This document shows, piece after piece, positions 7,431-13,486 of a stretch of 13,486 nt of DNA. A program made the position numbers and the translations under genes. Every line of letters starts with the position of its first letter. Position 1 is the stretch's first letter. The notes under the pieces are model-generated. The model saw only the letters and a program-made list of their open reading frames with translations, did not search any database and was not told the origin of the DNA. Source of the DNA: JBICHM01 sp043101835 (GTDB lineage: Bacteria > Planctomycetota > Phycisphaerae > Phycisphaerales > UBA1924); assembly GCA_043101835.1 (NCBI GenBank), contig JBICHM010000033.1, positions 1 through 13,486 of the forward strand, given 5' to 3'.

Positions 7431-7506
7431 TCCTGTGCGCGAGCACAGGGACGGGCGCACGCTGACAGTGCGGGCGTTCGGGTGTCCCCGAGCCAGCGCT
7501 TGGGGC
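7431..7506. repeat. paired-hairpin intergenic repeat, copy A
   Basis: Two hairpins separated by 36 nt lie between the S1-like gene and argS. The first is CCTGTGC-GCGA-GCACAGG (7432-7449), a perfect 7-bp stem with a GCGA loop. The second is CCCCGAGC-CAGC-GCTTGGGG (7486-7505), an 8-bp stem with one G-T wobble. Between them comes GAC, 27 nt of unlike sequence, then GGGTGT. The same plan, with a 27-nt core of identical length and the shared GGGTGTCCCCGAGC, recurs at 9423-9503. The first hairpin starts about 20 nt after the S1-like stop and may end that transcript, although no U-tract follows. Confidence 0.65.
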
Positions 7507-7535
7507 GCCTTGGGTGCGGCCGGCTCGGTTCGCAC

Positions 7536-7541
7536 TACACT
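7536..7541 (+). promoter_or_regulatory. -10-like box next to the argS start
   Basis: TACACT lies 9 nt before the argS ATG. It is the same hexamer as the -10 of the left-edge promoter candidate. No Shine-Dalgarno sequence lies between it and the ATG, so transcription starting here would give a nearly leaderless argS mRNA. The -35 is weak: TTGGGT at 7510-7515 is 20 nt away, longer than usual. This suggests argS is transcribed on its own. Confidence 0.3.
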
Positions 7542-7550
7542 CCGCGCTCC

Positions 7551-9410
7551 ATGACGCATGATCCCGTCGAGATTCTGAACGATCGGTTCCTCAGCGCGAT
7601 GCGCGCGGCCTTCTCCGACCTGCCGGAGGGGGCCGACCCGTTGATCGCGCCGTCACGCAACCCGCAGTTCGGAGATTTCCAGTCGAACGCGGCGATGGGG
7701 CTGGCGAAGGCGCTGGGGAAGAAGCCGCGTGAGGTGGCGGGCGCGATCGTCGCGAACCTCGACGTGTCGGACCTCGCCGAGCCGGTGGACGAGGGATCGA
7801 TCGCCGGGCCGGGGTTCATCAACATCCGGTTGAAGCCCGATGCGCTGGCGTCGCTCGTGAGCGCGATCGATACGCCGGACCTGGGCGTGGCGGCGCCGGC
7901 GTCGCCGGAGACGGTGGTCGTCGATCTGTGCGGCGTGAACCTCGCCAAGCAGATGCATGTCGGCCACCTGCGCGCGACGGTGATCGGCGACACGCTCGCG
8001 CGCGTCTTCGAGCGCCTCGGGCTGCATGTCCGGCGGCAGAACCACGTCGGCGACTGGGGACTGCCCATCGCGATGGTGTCGCAGGCGCTGAAGGAGCGGA
8101 TGGACGCCGGGACGATCGACCCGGGCGCGCTGACGCTCGACGACCTGGAGTCGCTGTATCGGCAGGCGCAGCGCGCCTGCGCGCCCGACACGCGCGGGCT
8201 GGCGATGGTGGAGCGGTTCGACCTCGGACCGAAGGCGCGAGCGGAGCTGGAGGAGCAGGTGGCGAGCGCCGAGGAGGCGGCGGCCCGGGCGCGGGAGATG
8301 CTCGTGCGCCTGCAGGCCGGCGAGGCCGAGGCGGTCGCAATCTGGGAGCGCATCGCGACGGTGACGATGGCCGAGTGCCTGCGCACCTGCGAGCGTCTGC
8401 ACACCGACATCGATGAGGGCGACTCTGCGGGCGAGTCGTCGTATCGCGACGAGTTGCCGGAGGTGGTCGCGGACCTCGAGCGCCGGGGCGTGGCGGTGGA
8501 ATCGGACGGCGCGCTGGTCGTGCCGCTCGACGATGTCGGGATCGCCGAGCCGTGCCTCGTGCGGAAGCGCGACGGCGGGTTCCTCTACGCGACGACCGAC
8601 CTCGCGGCGATCCGGCGGCGCGTGCAGCAGCTGGGGGCCTCGCGCGTGATCTACTGCGTCGATGCGCGCCAGAGCCTGCACTTCCGCCAGGCGTTCGCGG
8701 CGGCGCACAAGGCGGGGTACACGAAGCGGTCCGATGGCGTCGTGGCGAGCCTCGAGCACGCGGCCTTCGGCACGGTGCTGGGCGAAGACGGGCGCCCCTT
8801 CAAGACGAGATCGGGCGAGAACGTGAAGCTGAGCGCGCTGCTCGACGAGGCAATTGCGCGCGCAGAGACCGCGGTCGGCGAAAAGAACCCGGATCTTCCG
8901 GAGGCGGCGCGGAAGACCGTCGCCGAGGCGGTGGGCGTGAGCGCGATCAAGTACGCCGACCTGTCGTCGGATCGGGTGAAGGATTACGTCTTCGCGTTCG
9001 ACCGAATGCTGGCGTTCGAGGGCGACACGGGGCCGTACCTGCAGTACGCGCTGGTGCGCGTGCGGAGCATCTTTCGGCGCGCGGCGTCGGAGCTGGGCGA
9101 GGCGGAGGCGGAAGCGTCGCGCTCGGCCCCCCTGCTGCTGGAGACGCCCGAGGAGAAGACGCTCGCGCTGCTGCTGCTCCGCTACGCGGGCGCGCTCGAG
9201 AGCGTGGGCGCGAGCCTCGAGCCGCACCGGCTGTGCAACTACCTGCACGACCTGGCCGGCGCGTTCAGCCAGTTCTTCCAGGCGTGCCCGGTGCTGAAGG
9301 CGGAGACGGAGGCGCTTCGCCGCAGCCGCCTGCGCCTGAGCGACCTGACGGGGCGCGTGCTGGAGGATGGGATGACGACGCTGGGGTTGGTGGCGCTGGA
9401 GCAGATGTAG
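7551..9410 (+). CDS. argS: arginyl-tRNA synthetase
   Basis: A class I aminoacyl-tRNA synthetase that charges tRNA-Arg with arginine using ATP, in the cytoplasm. At 619 residues it is close to the bacterial norm (about 550-600). The N-terminal tRNA-recognition domain has 'GDFQSN' (41-46) and 'GPGFINIRL' (87-95). The HIGH motif reads HVGH (136-139) and is followed by the usual 'NHVGDWG'. The KMSKS-position sequence is 'FKTRSGENVKL', with K418-G422 as KTRSG, normal for bacterial ArgRS. The DALR anticodon-binding domain starts near residue 490 ('DTGPYLQYALVRVRSI') and ends in 'ALEQM', as expected. A charged helical stretch at about 225-262 may be a modest insertion. The ATG at 7551 is preferred over an in-frame upstream start at 7482, because those residues come from the hairpin repeat. 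Repeats flank the gene on both sides. Confidence 0.97.
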   Translation: MTHDPVEILNDRFLSAMRAAFSDLPEGADPLIAPSRNPQFGDFQSNAAMGLAKALGKKPREVAGAIVANLDVSDLAEPVDEGSIAGPGFINIRLKPDALASLVSAIDTPDLGVAAPASPETVVVDLCGVNLAKQMHVGHLRATVIGDTLARVFERLGLHVRRQNHVGDWGLPIAMVSQALKERMDAGTIDPGALTLDDLESLYRQAQRACAPDTRGLAMVERFDLGPKARAELEEQVASAEEAAARAREMLVRLQAGEAEAVAIWERIATVTMAECLRTCERLHTDIDEGDSAGESSYRDELPEVVADLERRGVAVESDGALVVPLDDVGIAEPCLVRKRDGGFLYATTDLAAIRRRVQQLGASRVIYCVDARQSLHFRQAFAAAHKAGYTKRSDGVVASLEHAAFGTVLGEDGRPFKTRSGENVKLSALLDEAIARAETAVGEKNPDLPEAARKTVAEAVGVSAIKYADLSSDRVKDYVFAFDRMLAFEGDTGPYLQYALVRVRSIFRRAASELGEAEAEASRSAPLLLETPEEKTLALLLLRYAGALESVGASLEPHRLCNYLHDLAGAFSQFFQACPVLKAETEALRRSRLRLSDLTGRVLEDGMTTLGLVALEQM

Positions 9411-9422
9411 GCATTGGACAAG

Positions 9423-9503
9423 GAGCCCCGCGCGCGAGCTCGGGGACAATCGTCCGACTTCAGCGTGGGCGTGCGGGTGTCCCCGAGCTCGCGCTCGGGG
9501 CTC
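9423..9503. repeat. paired-hairpin intergenic repeat, copy B; likely two-way terminator
   Basis: The first hairpin is CCCCGCGC-GCGA-GCTCGGGG (9426-9445, one mismatch) and the second is CCCCGAGC-TCGC-GCTCGGGG (9481-9500, perfect 8-bp stem). The two are also inverted copies of each other: arms 9423-9448 and 9478-9503 match over 26 bp with one difference, so the whole element can fold into one long stem-loop. Its plan and 27-nt core length match copy A at 7431-7506. It fills the gap between the convergent argS and NTF2-like genes, starting 13 nt after the argS stop and ending just before the stop of the opposite gene, where it could end transcription from both sides. Confidence 0.75.
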
Positions 9504-9504
9504 T

Positions 9505-10197
9505 TTACGGCACCCAGCTCGGCCCCGGGCGCTGGCCGTTGAAGAGCAGGCAGTCGATACGGGTGATGCGCCAAGCGTCGTCGGCGTCCTTCGACCAGTT
9601 GAGAAGCCACCACGAGAGGCTGGGGGCGCCGCCTTCGGGGGTGGCGCGGACCTGCACCTGCGTCCTGGCGCGCCGATCGTCGTCGACGGACGCCTGGGTC
9701 GTCACCGCGCGCGCTTCGGCCAACGCGAATCGGCCTTCGAGGCGACCGATGGCGTTGAGGATGACCTGCCGCCCGATGCCGGGCACGCGACGGCCGCCCA
9801 TGAGCAGGTCGACCTCGTCGTCGAGGAGTGCGCTGACGCGCGCGGCGTCGACATCGCCGGTGGCGTCCACGAGTTCGACGGTGCGGGCGCGGACGCGCTC
9901 GCGGTCGGTCTCGACCAGGAATCCGGCGAGGGCGGCGCCGGCGGCAAGCGCGAGGACCGCGCCCCCCACCAGCAGGCCGAGCCGGGCCTTCTCCTGTCGG
10001 TTGAGGGTGAGGAAGGCGACGACGGCGACGACCGCGAGCGCCCCCCCGATGAGGACCGGCTGCTCGAAGAGGAGGGCCGCGACGCCTCCCCCGCCCTCGA
10101 TGGATTCCGGCGCCTGGAAGAACGAGGCCTGCGCCAGGGTGGGGGCGAGGGCGGCGCCACCCGGAACAAGGTCCGTTTCGATTACAGGGTTCACCAC
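9505..10197 (-). CDS. two-helix membrane protein with NTF2-like C-terminal domain
   Basis: A 230-residue protein. Residues 1-40 are a low-complexity leader, followed by two membrane helices (about 42-64 and 73-95) with a short basic loop 'NRQEKAR' (66-72) between them. The remaining ~130 residues have the helix-then-beta-sheet pattern of the NTF2/SnoaL-like cone fold, ending 'LSWWLLNWSKDADDAWRITR' (194-213), which is typical of its last strands. The helix-loop-helix arrangement should put both ends on the same side of the membrane, with the positive loop favouring the cytoplasm and hence the NTF2-like domain outside; this topology is inferred. NTF2-like domains bind small ligands or act as assembly modules, so no reaction can be named. 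Start is uncertain: two GTG codons lie in tandem (10197 and 10194), with GGAGG 4 nt and 7 nt upstream respectively, so the second may be the true start. Stop is TAA. Confidence 0.75.
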   Translation of the reverse strand: MVNPVIETDLVPGGAALAPTLAQASFFQAPESIEGGGGVAALLFEQPVLIGGALAVVAVVAFLTLNRQEKARLGLLVGGAVLALAAGAALAGFLVETDRERVRARTVELVDATGDVDAARVSALLDDEVDLLMGGRRVPGIGRQVILNAIGRLEGRFALAEARAVTTQASVDDDRRARTQVQVRATPEGGAPSLSWWLLNWSKDADDAWRITRIDCLLFNGQRPGPSWVP

Positions 10198-10201
10198 TGG
10201 G

Positions 10202-10206
10202 CCTCC
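10202..10206 (-). promoter_or_regulatory. ribosome-binding site before tandem GTG starts
   Basis: GGAGG on the minus strand lies 4 nt before the GTG at 10197 and 7 nt before the next GTG at 10194. The second spacing is the more usual one, which favours a 229-residue product starting at 10194. Confidence 0.55.
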
Positions 10207-10298
10207 GATACATCCCCCGAGGGATTCTTCGACGCGCGGCGGCGTGCGGGTCCCCTTTCGACGCGCAGCCGCCCGGTCGGTTCGAGAGTGCGCGCCTG

Positions 10299-13200
10299 AT
10301 GAACAGTGTCCAGACCCCGATTCCGACCGATGTCGGCGCCACGCTGCGCGCGAACCTCGAGGCGATCGCGCGTCGGAGCCCCCGCGCGGCCCGGGCCATT
10401 CTCGACGCGCAGGCGCACCCGGGCGTCGAATGGGCGGAGACCGATCAGGGGCCGGTGTGCCTTCTGAACGGGCGGGCGCTGGCGAGCCGGCGCCGGCCGG
10501 CGGATGAGGCGGAGCGGATCGCCGACGGCGTCGACCCGAAGGAGGCGGGCGTTTTCGCGGTCGTGGGGTTCGGCTCGGGGCATCATGTGCGCGCGATCGC
10601 GGCGCGGACGCGCCGGGCGGCGGCGCTGCTGGTCTTCGAGCCGGATGTGGCGCTGCTGCGCGCGGTGCTGGAGCGGGTGGACTGCTCGGCGTGGATCGCG
10701 TCGAACGGGGTCTGCTTCCTGACGGACCCGACGGACGGCGGCGCGATCACGCGTGCGCTGGAGGGGGCGGAGCCCCTGGTGGCGCTGGGGCTGAAGATCG
10801 TGGAGCACCCGCCGAGCCGCGTGCGACTGGCGGGCGAGGGCGCGCAGTTCGGGCGGACGTTGACGCAGGTGGTGGCCGCGGTTCGCACGGTCGTCGTGAC
10901 GACGATGGTGCAGACCGAGGTGACGATGCGGAACACGCTGCTGAACCTCGATCGGTATCTGGCGGCGTCGGGCGATCGCGCGGGGGGCGTGGCGGATCTG
11001 GCGGGGTTGTGCGCGGGGCGTCCGGCGGTGGTGGTCAGCGCGGGGCCGAGCCTGGCGCGGACGATCGATGCGCTGGCGGCGCCGGGCGTGCGGGATCGGG
11101 TGGTGATCATCGCGGTGCAGACGGCGCTGAAGCCGCTGCTGGCGAAGGGGGTGCGTCCGCATTTCGTGACGGCGCTCGACTACCACGAGATCAGTCGGCG
11201 GTTCTATGAGGGACTGACGGCGGAGGGCATCGCGGGCGTGACGCTGGTGGCCGAGCCGAAGGTAAACCCGGTCGTGCCCGAATCGTTCCCCGGCCCGGTG
11301 CGCTGCCCGGGCGACGACACGCTGGACCTGCTGCTCGGCGCAGATCTCGCCGGCGAGCACGGGACGCTGCCGGCGGGGAGCACGGTGGCGCACCTGGCGT
11401 ACTACCTGGCGCGTCACCTCGGGTGCGATCCGGTGATCCTGACGGGGCAGGACCTGGGGTTCACGGACGGGCAGTACTACGGCGCCGGTGCGGCGATTCA
11501 CGACGCGTGGGCGCCGGAGCTAGGGTCGTTCACGACACTCGAGATGTACGAGTGGGAGCGGATCGCGCGCGGGAAGAAGACGCTGCGCCCGATGACGGAC
11601 CAGCGCGGGCGCCGGATCTACTCCGACGAGCAGATGGCGACCTACCTCGCGCAGTTCGAGCGCGACTTCGGGCGTGATGCGGATCGCGGGCTGCGGACGA
11701 TCGACGCGACAGAGGGCGGGGTCGCGAAGCGGAACGCCGCGCCGATGGGGTTGGCGGAGGCGATTGCGCAGTTCGCGCCGAGCGATCCGCTGCCGGCGAT
11801 CCCGACGGCGCCCGCCGGCGCGGCGCCCGAGACGCTTGCGCAGGCGCGAGAGCGTCTCGACGCGGTGCGCCGCGACGCGGGGCGGATCGGCGCGCTGTCG
11901 CGCCGCACGGGCGCGCTGCTCGATGATCTTCGCGCGGCCCTCGCGCCGGAGCGGCCGGATGAAAAGAAGGTGAACCGGATCATCGGCGAGGTGCACCGGC
12001 TGCGCGACGAGGCGCACGGGCTGGAGCCGGCGTTCTCGCTGGTGCAGCGGTTGAACCAGACGGGGGCGTTCAATCGCAGCCGCACGGATCGGGCGATTGC
12101 GCTCGAGGACGATCTCGACGCGCGGGAGAAACAACGCCGGCAGGTGGCGCGCGACGCGGAGAATGTGCGCTGGCTTGCGGACAGCGCCGAGAGTCTGGCG
12201 CGGATGCTCGACGGTGCGCGCGCCGCCCTCGATGGCGGGCCGAAGCGCACGCACATCGAGAGTCGGCCGGACGACACATCGCGGCGACCCGCGGCGCGGG
12301 AGCGGGCGCGCGTCGGGGCGCTGCTCATCGAGGACCTGGCGACGGACGACGCGTCGCTGCGGGGGACGATCGAACGGGCCGGTCGCGCTGAGCGGATCGA
12401 CCGGGTTGTCGTGCTGACCTCGGATGAAGCACGTGCCCGCACGCGCCTGGCGGGCATCGACTGCGACATCGTCGCGAGCGATCTGGATGCGGACCTTGCG
12501 CGCCTCGAGCGGATTCGCCGGGCGCGCCGGTTCAGCCTTGGCGCGTGGCGGGGCGGGGTCGCGGCGCTGACCTGCTACGACGAGCATTGCGCAGCGCTGC
12601 CGAGCGCGGCGGCGCTCGAGCGTCTCGGGCTCGACGCGGGCGTTGTGCTCGGGGCGGACTGGTCGGCCCTTGATCCCGCGCTGCTCGATGCGCTCGTCGA
12701 GCGGCACGAGGAGCATCCGGCGCAGCATCGGGTGGTGTTCACGCAGGCGGCGCCGGGGCTGGCGGGGTGCCTGATCGATCGGGGGCTGCTGTTCGACCTC
12801 GGCGCGGCGATCGCGACGGGGAATGTTATGGCGACGATCGGCGGGGCGCTGCGGTACATCCCGACAAGCCCTGCGCCGGATCCGATTGCGCGCCCGATCT
12901 GTGTGCCGATTGAGACGGCGCTGCGCGATCGTGTTCGTGCATCCGATGCGCCGACGCATCTGGCGCTGGAGTTGACGACGCGCCGGACGGACGCGGGCGG
13001 GCTGCGCGGCGCGTGGCTGGGGCTCGACGGGGCGCCCGTCGAGATGGATGCGGCGCGTGGGGTCGAGATCGTGCGCGAGTTCGCGGATCGTGCGCCCGCG
13101 GGGTGCGTGACGCTTGCGGGGCGTGGAGATCCGCTGCTGCATCCGGAGGTCGATCGGATCGCGTCGGCGGCGCTCGAGGCGGGGCTGGCGCTGCATGTGC

Positions 13201-13486
13201 GGACAGATCTTGCGTGCGGCGAGGATGCACCGGAGCGGCTGCTGGCCCTCGGGGCGGATGTCGTGAGCGTGGATCTGTACGCAACCGAGCGCGAGGCGTA
13301 CGCCGTCGCGACGGGGAGCGCGAACTTCGACGCGATCGTGCGACGGATGGAGCGGCTGTGCCAGGGGCGTGATGTCTCCTGCGGCGTGCCGCGCCCGTGG
13401 GTCGTGCCCCGGATCACGCGCTGCGATGCCCTGCTGGAGTCGATCGAAGGCTTCTACGACGGCTGGCTGAACGCGCTGGGGTGCGC
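10299..13486 (+). CDS. large MAF/MptE-like fusion protein with radical-SAM-like region (3' end outside window)
   Basis: Open from ATG 10299 to the window edge, at least 1062 residues, no stop. Residues about 75-125 ('VVGFGSGHHVRAI', 'LLVFEPDVALL') resemble the N-terminal part of MAF flagellin-modification proteins. The MptE-like/DUF115 core follows: 'VVSAGPSL' (245-252), 'HFVTALDYH' (288-296), 'LTGQDLGFTDGQYY' (381-394). Residues about 508-650 are charged helices, probably coiled coil. Residues about 671-880 look like a divergent nucleotidyltransferase (GT-A) fold ('RVVVLTSD', 'VVLGADWSALDPALLDALVE'). From about 885 the pattern is radical-SAM-like: 'LALELTTRRT' (888-897), 'AGRGDPLLHP' (940-949), 'VSVDLYA' (989-995), then 'VVPRIT' (1035-1040), as seen just before SPASM domains. 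The CxxxCxxC motif expected after the first strand is absent, so this part is probably not a working iron-sulfur enzyme. The last part recalls the spiro-SPASM proteins of spirochaetes. A role in protein or surface glycosylation is inferred from the MAF part. No strong ribosome-binding site precedes the ATG. Confidence 0.85.
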   Translation, partial: MNSVQTPIPTDVGATLRANLEAIARRSPRAARAILDAQAHPGVEWAETDQGPVCLLNGRALASRRRPADEAERIADGVDPKEAGVFAVVGFGSGHHVRAIAARTRRAAALLVFEPDVALLRAVLERVDCSAWIASNGVCFLTDPTDGGAITRALEGAEPLVALGLKIVEHPPSRVRLAGEGAQFGRTLTQVVAAVRTVVVTTMVQTEVTMRNTLLNLDRYLAASGDRAGGVADLAGLCAGRPAVVVSAGPSLARTIDALAAPGVRDRVVIIAVQTALKPLLAKGVRPHFVTALDYHEISRRFYEGLTAEGIAGVTLVAEPKVNPVVPESFPGPVRCPGDDTLDLLLGADLAGEHGTLPAGSTVAHLAYYLARHLGCDPVILTGQDLGFTDGQYYGAGAAIHDAWAPELGSFTTLEMYEWERIARGKKTLRPMTDQRGRRIYSDEQMATYLAQFERDFGRDADRGLRTIDATEGGVAKRNAAPMGLAEAIAQFAPSDPLPAIPTAPAGAAPETLAQARERLDAVRRDAGRIGALSRRTGALLDDLRAALAPERPDEKKVNRIIGEVHRLRDEAHGLEPAFSLVQRLNQTGAFNRSRTDRAIALEDDLDAREKQRRQVARDAENVRWLADSAESLARMLDGARAALDGGPKRTHIESRPDDTSRRPAARERARVGALLIEDLATDDASLRGTIERAGRAERIDRVVVLTSDEARARTRLAGIDCDIVASDLDADLARLERIRRARRFSLGAWRGGVAALTCYDEHCAALPSAAALERLGLDAGVVLGADWSALDPALLDALVERHEEHPAQHRVVFTQAAPGLAGCLIDRGLLFDLGAAIATGNVMATIGGALRYIPTSPAPDPIARPICVPIETALRDRVRASDAPTHLALELTTRRTDAGGLRGAWLGLDGAPVEMDAARGVEIVREFADRAPAGCVTLAGRGDPLLHPEVDRIASAALEAGLALHVRTDLACGEDAPERLLALGADVVSVDLYATEREAYAVATGSANFDAIVRRMERLCQGRDVSCGVPRPWVVPRITRCDALLESIEGFYDGWLNALGC

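Noticed and set aside
7482..7550. Upstream in-frame start for argS
   Set aside because: It would begin inside hairpin repeat copy A and add 23 residues not expected in ArgRS.
5940..7559. Long minus-strand open frame opposite the S1-like gene
   Set aside because: Its product is a histidine-, leucine- and arginine-rich shadow of the S1 domains; the plus-strand frame has unmistakable S1 motifs.
7653..9449. Long minus-strand open frame opposite argS
   Set aside because: argS is certain on the plus strand; this frame is an arginine/leucine/histidine-rich shadow.
8552..10507. Long plus-strand open frame crossing argS, repeat B and the NTF2-like gene
   Set aside because: It is out of frame with argS, runs through the hairpin repeat and antisense to another gene, and its product is low-complexity.
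10191..13196. Two long minus-strand open frames opposite the MAF-like fusion
   Set aside because: Both are extremely arginine-rich without motifs; the plus-strand frame is open for more than 1000 codons with recognisable family motifs.

Overview
The window is high-GC, densely coded bacterial DNA. Several things suggest a planctomycete, probably of the Phycisphaerae type: a long PilM with an extra membrane and periplasmic part, a short S1-like protein, and a large MAF/MptE-like fusion. This assignment rests on the look of the proteins and not on a search, so treat it as moderate confidence. I saw no rRNA, tRNA, CRISPR array, transposase or phage gene.

Layout. (1) Positions 98-5592, minus strand: a tightly packed three-gene operon, pilM, a PilO-like membrane protein, then a larger membrane-anchored protein. 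The first junction is an ATGA overlap and the second a 9-nt gap. The three look like the inner-membrane platform of a type IV pilus or type II secretion-like machine, with PilN apparently fused to the C-terminus of PilM. Beyond the operon, positions 1-97 hold a hairpin and a good sigma70-like promoter pointing out of the left edge. (2) Positions 5593-6017: a 425-nt divergent intergenic region. (3) Positions 6018-9410, plus strand: two translation genes, a four-domain ribosomal protein S1-like protein and arginyl-tRNA synthetase (argS). (4) Positions 9505-10197, minus strand: a small two-helix membrane protein with an NTF2-like C-terminal domain, convergent with argS. (5) Position 10299 to the right edge, plus strand: a very large open protein of at least 1062 residues that is cut by the window. 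It joins a MAF/MptE-like (DUF115) glycosyltransferase-type region, a helical linker, a nucleotidyltransferase-like region and a radical-SAM-like region without the usual cysteine cluster.

The most notable structures are: the PilM-PilN-type fusion and its two partners, which look like a reorganised PilMNOP platform; the large MAF-to-radical-SAM-like fusion with its cysteine-less motif; and two copies of a paired-hairpin intergenic repeat of about 75 nt, one after the S1-like gene and one after argS. These repeats have the same hairpin-spacer-hairpin architecture and nearly the same spacing, so they look like members of a dispersed family that may also serve as terminators.
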